Positions 51,823 to 61,948 of a stretch of DNA of 64,000 nucleotides are shown in pieces. Source of the stretch: an uncultured Eubacteriales bacterium (GTDB lineage: Bacteria > Bacillota > Clostridia > Christensenellales > Aristaeellaceae); contig CADCFG010000018.1 of the NCBI GenBank assembly GCA_902800625.1, positions 1 to 64,000 on the forward strand, given 5' to 3'. Made by a program: the position numbers and the translations under genes. The stretch's first letter is position 1. Each line of letters opens with the position of its first letter. The notes beneath the pieces were generated by a model. That model worked only from the letters and a program-made list of their open reading frames with translations. It searched no databases and had not been told where the DNA came from.

Positions 51823-54612
51823 ATGCGCGAGGATTGGCACATCGAGACCCTGAACGACCTGTTTGCTGCGCTGTTCCGGCCCGAGGAGGGCGACAGCCCG
51901 ATCATCCGCCAGCCCAGGCGACCCCTGAGGGAGGAGCTGTTCGCGCTGTTCTTCCCGGACGCGCTGGTGAAGCAGTACGCGGACAAGTCCAAGTCGAATC
52001 TGACCTGGTTCTTCAACAACGACCCGCGCAACAAGTCCGTGCGGCGCTCGCTGTCGGCGCTGCTGGAGCAGGACGCCCGGGCCATGGCGGACGAGGTGCA
52101 CAAGAAGTGCCACGAGGTGCTCTGGCCCCGGCCCGGCCACGCCGTGTTCGACGCCAGGGCCCTGCGCGCGGTGCTGGGCGGGGTGCGGCTGCCCGCGGCG
52201 GTGGACGGCCTGTGGCACATTACCCGGCCCGAGAGCGCCGGCCAGCCCAGCCGCCTGGACGTGTTTTTCGACGCCGACGAGGCCGGCGCTCTGGCCCGGA
52301 TGCTGCTGACGCTGGCGGTGGCCGGGGACGTGCCCGCGGAGGTCGTCGGGGCGCTCTGGCGCGGCGAGGGCGGAGACTGCAAGTTTTTAAGCGGCGACGC
52401 CACCGTGGCCGGCAGCATCCGCTACTGCCGCATGCTGGATCTGCGCGGGCGCCACGAGCGGGCCTTCCAGGGCTACGAGCGCATCGCCCGCCAGCTGGAC
52501 CGCCCGGCCCAGACCATGGACGAATCCGCGCTGTACTGCCGCCTGGGTGAGATGCTGTTCACCGGCGAAGGCTGTCTGCGGGATGAGAAGGCCGCCCTGC
52601 GGTATGACGAGCTGGGCCTGCTGGACGAGAACCCTCGCTCCTGGTACCAGCTGGGCCGCCACGCCAGCGGCACGCCCGCCCGCCAGGCCATGGAGAAGGC
52701 CGTGGAACTGGGCCATGCCCCGGCGATCCGGGAGATGGGAGACGCCTGGTTTGGCGGCAGCGCCCGCCTGGCTGCGCTGCGCAACCTGGAATCTGCCCGC
52801 CGCTGCTTCCAGAGGGGGCTGGGCATGCCCGGGCCGGACGGGGCCTACTGCGCCTTCATGCTGGGCCAGATCTACGAGGCCCAGGGCGAGCGTGCGTCGG
52901 CGGTGAACGCCTATCGCGTGGCCCAGGAGAGCGGCAGCGTCGAGGCCGCAGAACGGCTGGCCCGGCTGGACTGGATGCTGGACGCGCCGACCGCCGAGGC
53001 CGCTCCCCAGGCCCGAAGCCCCCTCGCCAGCGGCACGCGCTACTGCCTGATGAATGCCTGCACCGGGTGCAACCGCGCCTTCCTGGAGGGTTTGGCGGGC
53101 CGATGGGATGTGACTGTCTGCGGCCAGGGCCCCGCTACCGGCGCCCACGTCACCGCCACCTCGCCGGACAGGACGTTGCGGGAGCTGGCCCAGGGCGTGT
53201 TCTGGGGCGGCGCGCCCCAGTTCCCGGAGCTGGCAATCGCGCTGCTCTCCGCCGATTGGCGGCAGAACCTGCGGGATGCCGTGGCCCTGCTGGGCGAATT
53301 GCAGCGGTTGGCGCGGCAGCTGGGCGACCGGGCCTGGGACCTGGTGGACGCGGTGAGCGTGTACGTGCTGGCCGAGCATGACTACGCCGAGCTGCTGCTG
53401 GACGCGGCCTGCTCGGGCATGGGCGAGCTGTACTTCCGGGTGCGGCTGTGCGACCCGGCGCTGGACGCCGCCGACGGCCTGTTTGCCGCCGCGCCGCTGT
53501 TCCTGCCCCGGCTGCGCGCGGCGTCGGACGCCGTGACGGCGCTGAAAATCGTGGGCTGCGGGGACGTGGCCATGGCGGTGCTGCGCCGGGCGCTGGCCCT
53601 GCCGATGCCGGCGGACGCGCTGACCGTGGACGTGTACGGCGCGGGGGCCGGGGCCATGGAGCGCCGGTTCCGACAGCTGTGCCCCGGGGCGGCCTCGTCG
53701 CCGGAGCTGCTGGGCGCCGTGCCCGCGTTCCACGAGGTGAACGTGGAGGAGGAACTGCCGGAGGACCTGCTGGACGGCAACTATTTCATCGTCGCCACGC
53801 CTGACGACGCCCTGAACCTGACCCTGGGCGCGTGGCTGCGCGGGGCGCTGCTGCGGAGGGATCCGGAGGCCGAGGGGCGGCCCTTCATCGCGGTGTACGC
53901 GCCGGGACCGCTGGAGAGTTGGCTGGCGGCCAGCCTGCCCGCGGGCGCCGACGCGTCGGGCAAGCCCGGCGGCAGCGGCTGGTGGAGCCAGTACGAGTTG
54001 TTCCCCTTCGGCTCGGAGGCCATGTACGCGCCGGACGCCCTGCGCGGCGACGCCCTGGAGAAGCGGGCGCGGCAGGCCCACATGCTGTTCATCGGCCTGC
54101 CCAACACCCGGGACGCCCGCCATTCCGCCATGGGCAGCTACTACCGGCGGCAGTTCAACCGGGACACCGCCCGTGCCGCCGCGGCCGGTTTGACCTATCG
54201 GGCGCATCTGGCTGGCATCGACCTGCCCGGCTGGCGGCTGTACGGCGTGGCGGGGGAGGAGGCGCGGCTGGGCCCGACCTACAGCCAGTGGCTGAAGGAG
54301 GGCGACAACCTGCAGGCCGCCATCCGGGATGAGCACGACCGGCGCAACCGGATGCTCATCACGCTGGGCTGGCAGGGGATGACGCCGGAAGCGGTGGCCG
54401 CCAGCGTGCGCCGGGGCAATCCCGGTCATCGGCTGTACCCCGCCAGGCTGGATCCCTTCATCTGTCCCTGGGACGCGCTGGAGGGCGGCGAACTGCTGAA
54501 GGCCGTCCGCGACGCCGTGCGCGCCCGCTTCCCGGAGAAGTCCGTGGCCGATCCCAGGCGGGACGAAGAGGCCTCTGTGCGGGACACGGAGACCATGCTG
54601 GGGGAGGTTTGA
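51823..54612 (+). CDS. Large cytoplasmic protein with TPR/Sel1-like, Rossmann-like and RyR-like segments
   Basis: 929 residues, no signal or membrane segment. Residues 1-110 are a charged helical domain (LREELFALFFPDALVKQYAD, LTWFFNNDPRNKSVRRSL). About 210-375 are TPR/Sel1-like helices (AALRYDELGLL, ESARRCFQRGLGM, AVNAYRVAQESG). From about 571 a TrkA-N/Rossmann-like domain begins (IVGCGDVAMAVLRRAL, VDVYGAGA), with NYFIVATPDDALNLTL as a later strand and loop. The C-terminus has FNRDTAR and EHDRRNRMLITLGW (about 837), reminiscent of RyR-domain proteins. The function is unknown. The layout suggests a sensor or regulator that binds a nucleotide or NAD-like ligand. It is transcribed alone from a strong promoter between repeat-filled gaps. 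Confidence 0.6.
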   Translation: MREDWHIETLNDLFAALFRPEEGDSPIIRQPRRPLREELFALFFPDALVKQYADKSKSNLTWFFNNDPRNKSVRRSLSALLEQDARAMADEVHKKCHEVLWPRPGHAVFDARALRAVLGGVRLPAAVDGLWHITRPESAGQPSRLDVFFDADEAGALARMLLTLAVAGDVPAEVVGALWRGEGGDCKFLSGDATVAGSIRYCRMLDLRGRHERAFQGYERIARQLDRPAQTMDESALYCRLGEMLFTGEGCLRDEKAALRYDELGLLDENPRSWYQLGRHASGTPARQAMEKAVELGHAPAIREMGDAWFGGSARLAALRNLESARRCFQRGLGMPGPDGAYCAFMLGQIYEAQGERASAVNAYRVAQESGSVEAAERLARLDWMLDAPTAEAAPQARSPLASGTRYCLMNACTGCNRAFLEGLAGRWDVTVCGQGPATGAHVTATSPDRTLRELAQGVFWGGAPQFPELAIALLSADWRQNLRDAVALLGELQRLARQLGDRAWDLVDAVSVYVLAEHDYAELLLDAACSGMGELYFRVRLCDPALDAADGLFAAAPLFLPRLRAASDAVTALKIVGCGDVAMAVLRRALALPMPADALTVDVYGAGAGAMERRFRQLCPGAASSPELLGAVPAFHEVNVEEELPEDLLDGNYFIVATPDDALNLTLGAWLRGALLRRDPEAEGRPFIAVYAPGPLESWLAASLPAGADASGKPGGSGWWSQYELFPFGSEAMYAPDALRGDALEKRARQAHMLFIGLPNTRDARHSAMGSYYRRQFNRDTARAAAAGLTYRAHLAGIDLPGWRLYGVAGEEARLGPTYSQWLKEGDNLQAAIRDEHDRRNRMLITLGWQGMTPEAVAASVRRGNPGHRLYPARLDPFICPWDALEGGELLKAVRDAVRARFPEKSVADPRRDEEASVRDTETMLGEV

Positions 54613-54656
54613 GCACGAGGGAACAGTGGGCAGCATTGCAAGACCATTCACAAGCC

Positions 54657-54710
54657 AAAAGCCTCCCTCCTTGAGGGAGGTGGCACGAAGTGCCGGAGGG
54701 AGTTTCCCCA
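54657..54710 (-). repeat. Intergenic repeat, family D copy 2
   Basis: AAAAGCCTCCCTC-CTT-GAGGGAGG followed by TGGCACGAAGTGCCGG and AGGGAGTTTCCCC: the same two hairpins as copy 1 in inverted order. It starts 45 bases after the stop codon of the preceding gene and may end its transcript. Confidence 0.75.
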
Positions 54711-54749
54711 TACAGAACTGCCACATTCCTCGCTGTTCCCCAATCATGG

Positions 54750-54837
54750 GGCGGCCTGCCGAGTCGTGAATTGAAGCGAGCGGCTCGGCGCAGGGTGCCG
54801 AGCGCGAAGCTTCACTTAACAGCGAGCGCAGGCCGCC
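54750..54837 (-). repeat. Intergenic structured repeat, family A copy 3
   Basis: 88 bp, reverse complement of copies 1, 2 and 4, with GGCGGCCTGC/GCAGGCCGCC ends. It is followed by the companion hairpin CCGTTCCCCGGTT...AACCGGGGAACGG (about 54846-54899). It is located between convergent genes. Confidence 0.85.
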
Positions 54838-54921
54838 AAAAAGAACCGTTCCCCGGTTTCCCTCCTGAAACAGCTTCGGGAAAGGAACCGGGGAACGGAC
54901 TTTATTACAATGGTATGATAA

Positions 54922-54949
54922 CGGCGGCGATGCATTAGCATCGCCGCCG
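54922..54949 (-). terminator. Terminator of the ROK regulator gene
   Basis: Perfect 12-bp stem CGGCGGCGATGC/GCATCGCCGCCG with loop ATTA, just after the minus-strand stop codon; the transcript continues TTATCAT. Confidence 0.8.
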
Positions 54950-54955
54950 CTGTCT

Positions 54956-56182
54956 TCAGGTGGTTATCGTATAGATCTTGTCCAGGAAGTACTGCGCCAG
55001 GCCCACGCACTCGGCGTCGGGACCGGCCTGGGCGTAATTCAGCTCCAGGTGGCGGATCAGCACGTCGCGCTTTTTCAGCTCCCGGCGAACTTCTCTCAGG
55101 AAGGGCTCGCCCAGGAATTCGATGCCGCCGCCCAGCACCACATTGCGCAGCCCGGAGCTGACCAGCACGCTGTACAGGCCGGAAGCCAGCATGTGCGCCG
55201 AGTTCATCACCGCCGCGTTCAGCGCGGGCTCGTCGGGGTAGCGCCGGCCCAGCTCCTCCAGCGTGGCCGGGGACTCCAGACCCGCTTGCTCGCAGGCAGC
55301 GCGGGCGTCCTCCAGGATGGCGCTCTGGTTCACATAGCGCTCCAGGCAGCCCCTGTTGCCGCAGGCGCAGGGCCTGCCGCCGAATTGCAGCGTCATGTGG
55401 CCCACCTCGCCGGAGGCGTTGTAGGGGCCGGTATAGATGCTGCCGCGGCTGATCAAAGCGCTGGAAATGCGGTCGTGGATCTCCACGAAGATCATGTCCA
55501 GCGTCTCCGGGTCCTCCGGGTTGATGGCGTCCAAGCGCTTCTTCTCGGCATAGGCCAGGCCCTTCGTGACGTTGAACAGGTACACGGGCAGGTGCAGCGC
55601 GTCACGCAGGCGGGCCATGGAGGCCTCCGAGAAGTTGATGCCCAGGGCCGATATGTTGCTGAAATTGCCGCCGTTCTGCATGTAGACGCCGGGGAAGCAG
55701 ATGCCCACGGCCAGCGCCTTTTTCCTGTTGAACCGCCGGGCCTTGGACAGCACGTCCTCGATCAGCGCGGCATAGGCGTCACCCGCGTCGTCCTTGGGCA
55801 GGCCCGCGGCCTCCAGCGGGAAGAAGTGGCTCTCGACCACCTCGCAGGCCAGGTTCAAAAGCGCATAGCGCACGCCGTCCCGCTTCAGGGCGAACACGGC
55901 GATCTGCCGTTCGTTGCTGTTCAGCGTCAGGCTGATGGGCCGCCTGCCGGGCAGGGTGGTGTGGGCCGGGCCGGTTTCGCTGATCAGATGGCGATCGGCC
56001 AGTTCCTCCACCAATACGGACACGCTGGTGGCGCTCAGCTTCATCATGCGCACCAGTTCCGCCCGGGATTTGCAGCGCCCACTGCGCACCAGGTCGAATA
56101 TATGCTTGATGTTGGCTTCCTTCACCTGCTGTTGATAACCGGCGCGATTGACGCCGGCTGTGTCCAGAGGCAGATATTTCAT
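54956..56182 (-). CDS. ROK family transcriptional regulator (NagC/XylR type)
   Basis: 408 residues. An N-terminal winged helix-turn-helix (about 15-75; IKHIFDLVRSGRCKSRAELVRMMKL is its two-helix core, split here as IKHIFDLVRSG and AELVRMMKL) is joined to a ROK sugar-kinase-like domain. GEVGH carries the sugar-contact Glu/His. CACGNRGCLE is the ROK zinc motif. The kinase ATP loop is degenerate, as expected for a repressor. Such proteins sense a sugar or sugar phosphate and control catabolic or transport genes. No sugar gene is adjacent; the ABC transporter at 17-22 kb is a possible but unproven target. Start 56182 follows AGGAAGGGG and places the HTH normally. Confidence 0.92.
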   Translation of the reverse strand: MKYLPLDTAGVNRAGYQQQVKEANIKHIFDLVRSGRCKSRAELVRMMKLSATSVSVLVEELADRHLISETGPAHTTLPGRRPISLTLNSNERQIAVFALKRDGVRYALLNLACEVVESHFFPLEAAGLPKDDAGDAYAALIEDVLSKARRFNRKKALAVGICFPGVYMQNGGNFSNISALGINFSEASMARLRDALHLPVYLFNVTKGLAYAEKKRLDAINPEDPETLDMIFVEIHDRISSALISRGSIYTGPYNASGEVGHMTLQFGGRPCACGNRGCLERYVNQSAILEDARAACEQAGLESPATLEELGRRYPDEPALNAAVMNSAHMLASGLYSVLVSSGLRNVVLGGGIEFLGEPFLREVRRELKKRDVLIRHLELNYAQAGPDAECVGLAQYFLDKIYTITT

Positions 56183-56279
56183 AATGATTCCCCTTCCTGG
56201 GCAGTAGTCAGACAAACCTGCTTCTGGTTTGCGGAAACATCGATCGAAAAGGTCATGGGTGACAATTATATATACAGGT

Positions 56280-56308
56280 ATACTAACATATTTATTACGA
56301 ATTTTCAA
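56280..56308 (-). promoter_or_regulatory. Promoter of the ROK regulator gene
   Basis: On the minus strand TTGAAA (56308-56303), 17-bp spacer, TAGTAT (56285-56280). The region 56183-56400 is AT-rich and has no other gene. Confidence 0.55.
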
Positions 56309-56414
56309 GCAATTTATAATAATTTAATAGGGTAAAGTGCGTTGCGCAATGCAGACAGCATTCGTGCAATATTATGCAAAACGAGCGGCATAAACAAACA
56401 TCATGCACGATGTG

Positions 56415-56450
56415 AAAAATGAGGCGCAGTCCCGCGGGGGACTGCGCCTC
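56415..56450 (-). terminator. Terminator of the groES-groEL operon
   Basis: Perfect 13-bp stem (56421-56433 with 56438-56450), loop GCGG, followed on the minus strand by ATTTTTC. Confidence 0.9.
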
Positions 56451-56470
56451 GTTCAAGGCCGGTCGATCGA

Positions 56471-58074
<1,604 letters not shown>

Positions 58075-58152
58075 TTACCTCCATACTTTGGATTGAGAAC
58101 GTTCTAAGACTCCCTCCCCGAGGGAGCTTTCTGCCGAAGACTGATCTGGGCG

Positions 58153-58443
<291 letters not shown>

Positions 58444-58469
58444 TTACCTCCCGGTTGATTCTGTATTTG

Positions 58470-58496
58470 TTAGCACTCTTGAAATCTGAGTGCTAA
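58470..58496 (-). promoter_or_regulatory. CIRCE operator (HrcA binding site)
   Basis: Perfect TTAGCACTC-N9-GAGTGCTAA (58470-58478 and 58488-58496), 33 bases before the groES start. HrcA binding represses the operon without heat stress. hrcA itself is not in the window. Confidence 0.97.
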
Positions 58497-58648
58497 CCCT
58501 TGCAGATCATAGTTTAACCATTATATATGGAAAAATCAAGCCCTTATAGGCCGGTTTTTGTGTTAAATGTTGGGAAATCTGGGAATAGGAAGCAGAAAGA
58601 GTGTTGAAGCCGGCTGCCAGGAAACAGAGGGCATGGCGTCTGCACATC

Positions 58649-58694
58649 AAAAAGCCTCCCTCTCCGAGGGAGGTGTCAGCCGCAGGCTGACAGA
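58649..58694 (-). repeat. Intergenic repeat, family D copy 3
   Basis: AAAGCCTCCCTC-TCC-GAGGGAGG, then GTCAGCC-GCA-GGCTGAC and AGAGGGAAT. It is followed by a half-copy of the GGGGCGGCG-TTG-CGCC hairpin and a GAGGGG/CCCCTC stem. The 58497-58800 gap holds these repeats and the AT-rich groES promoter region; no gene is seen. Confidence 0.7.
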
Positions 58695-58821
58695 GGGAAT
58701 CGCAGGGGCGGCGTTGCGCCATCCAGCCGAAGCAGCCAGAGGGGGACGGAGCCCCTCTTTGACACAAAAAAACGGCCCATCGCCTTCGCAATGAACCGCG
58801 TTCGGTGTAATTCTCTACGAA

Positions 58822-59028
58822 TTACAGGTCAACGCTGCCTTCAACTTCCTTGTTGACGACATAGTAGGCCTTGGCTTCCTCGGGCTTCACGTAGATGTCC
58901 AGGTCGGCGATCTCGGTCAGCTTGTGGCCGGCGTCCTTCCAGTTCTTCTTCACGTTCGCCTCAACGGCAGCCAGGTCGAACTCCTGACCGTTGAACTGCA
59001 GAACAAACTGCTGGTTGATCTTAGCCAT
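58822..59028 (-). CDS. Small conserved protein, DUF6465-like
   Basis: 68 residues. AKINQQFVLQFNGQEFDLAAVEANVKKNW, here cut as QQFVLQFNGQEFD and AAVEANVKKNWK, then DLDIYVKPEEAKAYYVVN. This pattern is common in Clostridia: a small beta-rich protein with one central helix, annotated as DUF6465. The codon set is optimal and the ribosome binding site (GGAGGTAACACC) is strong, so it is probably abundant. The function is not known to me. The start at 59028 is fixed by the ribosome binding site. Confidence 0.82.
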   Translation of the reverse strand: MAKINQQFVLQFNGQEFDLAAVEANVKKNWKDAGHKLTEIADLDIYVKPEEAKAYYVVNKEVEGSVDL

Positions 59029-59407
59029 GGTGTTACCTCCTGCAAAATCTCGAAATGTCCGCAGCACGCTTAATGCATTCTGCTGCAAACAATATAGCAA
59101 ATTGAACGTAAACTTGCAAGATTAATCATGTGAAATTGCACTTTGCAAATTAGGCAACTATCACAAACCTTTTTGGTGGCCCCGCCGGGATTGACTGTCA
59201 TTTTAAGAAAATAAGGCAAAAGGGCTGGCATAGGCCGGTTTTGGGGGATATGGGGCATCATGGCGGCAGCCAAAAGCCTTCCGTCAGGGGAGGCATTGCG
59301 CTGCTCGAAGCCTTCCCCCGATGGGGAAGGTGGCCGAGCGCAGCGAGGACAGATGAGGTCTTCGTCGCTGGTGCATTGCGATTGGGAAACCGAGGAACGC
59401 TCTTTTT

Positions 59408-59495
59408 GGCGGCCTGCGCTCGCTGTTCAGTGAAGCATCGCGTTCGGCACCCTGCGCCGAGCCGCTTGCTTCAATTCACGACTCGACAGGCCGCC
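59408..59495 (+). repeat. Intergenic structured repeat, family A copy 4
   Basis: 88 bp, same as copies 1 and 2 with a few substitutions (GAAGCATCGCG, CGACAGGCCGCC), preceded by CGAGGAACGCTCTTTTT. Before it, GATGAGGTCTTCGTCG (about 59352) is a fragment of family C. With the AT-rich 59029-59240 stretch this is all I see in the gap before rarA. Confidence 0.85.
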
Positions 59496-59531
59496 CCGCG
59501 ATAGGGGGGCAGCGACGAAGGTGACATTTCT

Positions 59532-60857
59532 TCAAGGTTGTCTGTGCGCTTCCTTCCAGGCCTGGATCTCCGCCAGCCGCTGGACGAAGGCTTTCTCCTC
59601 CCCCTGTCCGGCGGGGACATAGTAGCGCTTGCCAGCCATGGAATCAGGCAGGCAGGTCATGTTGGTCAGCTTTTCCTCCGCGTCGTGGGCGTACTGGTAG
59701 CCGTCGCCGTAGCCCACGTCCTTCATCAGCCCCGTCACGGCGTTGCGCAGGTGCAGCGGCACAGGCTCGGCGACCTCCCGGGCCGCGTCCCGCTTGGCGG
59801 TCTCGTAGGCGGCGTACAGCGCGTTGGACTTGGGAGCGAGCGCCATGTAGACCACCGCCTGGGTCAGGTGGACGCTGCACTCCGGCATGCCGATCAGCCG
59901 GCAGGCCTGAAACGCCGCCACGGCCTGCTCCAGCGCCCGGGGGTCTGCCAGGCCCACGTCCTCGCTGGCAAAGCGGGTGACGCGCCGGGCGATGTAGATC
60001 GGGTCCTCCCCGGCCTCCAGCATCCGCGCCAGCCAGTACACCGCGGCGTCCGGGTCGCTGTTGCGCATGGACTTGTGCAGCGCGGAGATCAGGTTGTAGT
60101 GCTCCTCGCCGCCCTTGTCGTACAGCAGCGACTTCTTCGAGATGCACTGCGCCAGCGCGTCCTCGGTCACGGTGGTGCGGCCGTCCGCGTCCATCTCGCC
60201 GTTCAGCACCACCATCTCCAGCGTGGACAGCGCCACCCGGGCGTCGCCGTTGGCGAACACCGCGATCTTCTCCAGCATCCCCTCCGGCAGGGCCACCTCC
60301 TGGCCACCGAAGCCCCGCGGGTCGGCGAGCGCGTGCCTTAAGAGCCCGGTCAGATCCTCGGTGGACAGCGCCTGCAGCACGAACACCTTGCACCGGCTCA
60401 GCAGCGCGGCGTTCACCTCGAAGGACGGGTTTTCCGTGGTCGCGCCGATCAGCACGATGCTCCCCTTCTCCACGAAGGGAAGGAAGGCGTCCTGCTGGGC
60501 CTTGTTGAAGCGATGGATCTCGTCCACGAACACGATGGTGCGCTCGCCGAAGCGGCGGTTGTCCTCCGCCTGCTCCATCACGCCGCGGATCTCCTTGATG
60601 CCGCTGGTGACGGCGGAGAAGTCGATGAAGGCGGACTTGGTGCGGTGGGCGATGATCCGCGCCAGGGTGGTCTTGCCCACGCCGGGCGGGCCCCAGAAGA
60701 TCATCGAGGACACCTGGTCGCCCTCGATCAGTCGGCGCAGCACCTTGCCCTCGCCCAGCAGGTGCTTCTGCCCGGCGAATTCCTCCAGCGTCTGCGGGCG
60801 CAATCGCGCTGCCAGCGGCTGGGACGCCGGGCGGTCAAACAACGTCATCTGTTCCAT
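59532..60857 (-). CDS. rarA: Replication-associated recombination protein RarA (MgsA)
   Basis: 441 residues. AAA+ ATPase: Walker A FWGPPGVGKTT (54-64), Walker B FVDEIHRF (110-117), sensor IGATTENPSF, arginine-finger region LLSRC, then the C-terminal tetramerisation part with NLISALHKSMRNSDPDAAVYWLARML and ECSVHLTQAVVYMALAPKSN, cut here as SALHKSMRNSDPDAA and HLTQAVVYMALAPK. The N-terminus LFDRP...LAARLRPQTLEEF is typical. It acts at stalled forks and on single-strand ends. It is divergently transcribed from the thioesterase gene. Confidence 0.95.
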   Translation of the reverse strand: MEQMTLFDRPASQPLAARLRPQTLEEFAGQKHLLGEGKVLRRLIEGDQVSSMIFWGPPGVGKTTLARIIAHRTKSAFIDFSAVTSGIKEIRGVMEQAEDNRRFGERTIVFVDEIHRFNKAQQDAFLPFVEKGSIVLIGATTENPSFEVNAALLSRCKVFVLQALSTEDLTGLLRHALADPRGFGGQEVALPEGMLEKIAVFANGDARVALSTLEMVVLNGEMDADGRTTVTEDALAQCISKKSLLYDKGGEEHYNLISALHKSMRNSDPDAAVYWLARMLEAGEDPIYIARRVTRFASEDVGLADPRALEQAVAAFQACRLIGMPECSVHLTQAVVYMALAPKSNALYAAYETAKRDAAREVAEPVPLHLRNAVTGLMKDVGYGDGYQYAHDAEEKLTNMTCLPDSMAGKRYYVPAGQGEEKAFVQRLAEIQAWKEAHRQP

Positions 60858-60923
60858 GGAAGCCTCCCTGTGGGATTGATATGCCTATTATAGCCGGATT
60901 TTGCCCACAGTTCAAGCCGCCCC

Positions 60924-60952
60924 TTGAACAATGCTTACAAATGTGGTAGAGT
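60924..60952 (+). promoter_or_regulatory. Promoter of the thioesterase gene
   Basis: TTGAAC (60924-60929), 17-bp spacer, TAGAGT (60947-60952), 21 bases before the start codon. Confidence 0.55.
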
Positions 60953-60973
60953 GTCAATCAGAGGTGAACCGAC

Positions 60974-61705
60974 ATGGAAAAGAGCTATACCGAGACCTTC
61001 GCGTTGCGCACGCCCATGTGCGACATGAGCGGCCAGTGGCGGCCCGGCGCGGTGCTGGAGAGCATGCAGGAAACGGCGGGCGACCACTGCGCCCGGCTGG
61101 GCATCGGGCGATCCGTGATGGACGGCCTGGGCATCGCCTGGGTGCTGTCCCGCAGCCGGGTGTCGCTGTATCGAGCGCCGCGGCTGAACGAGGTGATCTC
61201 GGTGGAGACTTGGCCGCTGCCGCCCAGGCACCAGTTTTACCCGCGGATCAACGCCTTCCGGGACGCCGGGGGCAACATCATCGGCGAGGCCACCAGCCTG
61301 TGGCTGCTGATGGACCTGACCACCCGCCGGGTGGTGAACAGCGACGAGGTGCTCGCCCACCTGCCGGACAACGCGGATATGCCCGCGGGCATCCCCCTGG
61401 GCGCGGCGCGGGCGCTGGCGGGCGAGGCGGTCGAAGGCGCGTTCGTGCCGCCCTACGCCGACTTCGACCTGAACGGCCACGCCAACAATACAAAGTACCT
61501 GGACTGGACCTGCAGCGCCCTGGGCCACGGCGTGATGGCGAAATACCGCCTGGCGGAGTTCACCATCAGCTATGAGCGGGAGATCCGCCCGGACGAGACC
61601 ATCCGCACCCAGCTCGTCCGCCAGGGCGACGATTTCAGCTTCTGCGGCTTCGCCGGGGACAGGCGCTGCTTCTGCGTGGCCGGAAAACTCGTGGAGCGGG
61701 AGTAG
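60974..61705 (+). CDS. Acyl-ACP thioesterase
   Basis: 243 residues, a double hot-dog protein. The first hot dog has MQETAGDHCARLGIG and WVLSRSRV; the second has the catalytic-type DLNGHANNTKYLDW with Asp, Asn and His positions, as in FatA/FatB-like bacterial thioesterases. It releases free fatty acids from acyl carrier protein in the cytoplasm. No fatty-acid synthesis gene is nearby, so it stands alone. GAGGTGAACCGAC precedes ATG 60974. Confidence 0.9.
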   Translation: MEKSYTETFALRTPMCDMSGQWRPGAVLESMQETAGDHCARLGIGRSVMDGLGIAWVLSRSRVSLYRAPRLNEVISVETWPLPPRHQFYPRINAFRDAGGNIIGEATSLWLLMDLTTRRVVNSDEVLAHLPDNADMPAGIPLGAARALAGEAVEGAFVPPYADFDLNGHANNTKYLDWTCSALGHGVMAKYRLAEFTISYEREIRPDETIRTQLVRQGDDFSFCGFAGDRRCFCVAGKLVERE

Positions 61706-61740
61706 CGGGTCAAGCGACGCCCCACAAGGGCCTTCCCCTT

Positions 61741-61858
61741 TAGGGGCATCGAGCGCTCGGAAAAATGTCCAGTGGACATTTTTCAGCGAGATGGGGTCGG
61801 TAGACCCACGGCAGGTGGCACGGCGAAGCCGTGACGGATGAGGTCTTCGTCGGTACAG
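61741..61858 (+). repeat. Intergenic repeat, family C copy 2
   Basis: Palindrome GAAAAATGTCC-AGT-GGACATTTTTC, then GATGGGGTCGGTAGACCC, CGGCAGGTGG, CACGGCGAAGCCGTG and GATGAGGTCTTCGTC. It is the same order of parts as copy 1 (7315-7443), with the middle hairpins changed in sequence but kept as hairpins. It is between convergent genes and next to a truncated family B edge (GGCGGCCTGCACAAAAA, about 61894-61910). Confidence 0.75.
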
Positions 61859-61911
61859 CATTGTGAATAGGGAACCGGGGGGCGGTTCTTTTTGGCGGCC
61901 TGCACAAAAAA

Positions 61912-61934
61912 CGCCCGCGCAAACCGCGCGGGCG
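61912..61934 (-). terminator. Bidirectional terminator between thioesterase and beta-propeller genes
   Basis: 9-bp stem CGCCCGCGC/GCGCGGGCG with a 5-base loop. The minus strand continues GTTTTTTGTG, and the plus strand CTTTCCCTTTTTC, so both converging transcripts could end here. Confidence 0.8.
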
Positions 61935-61948
61935 CTTTCCCTTTTTCA

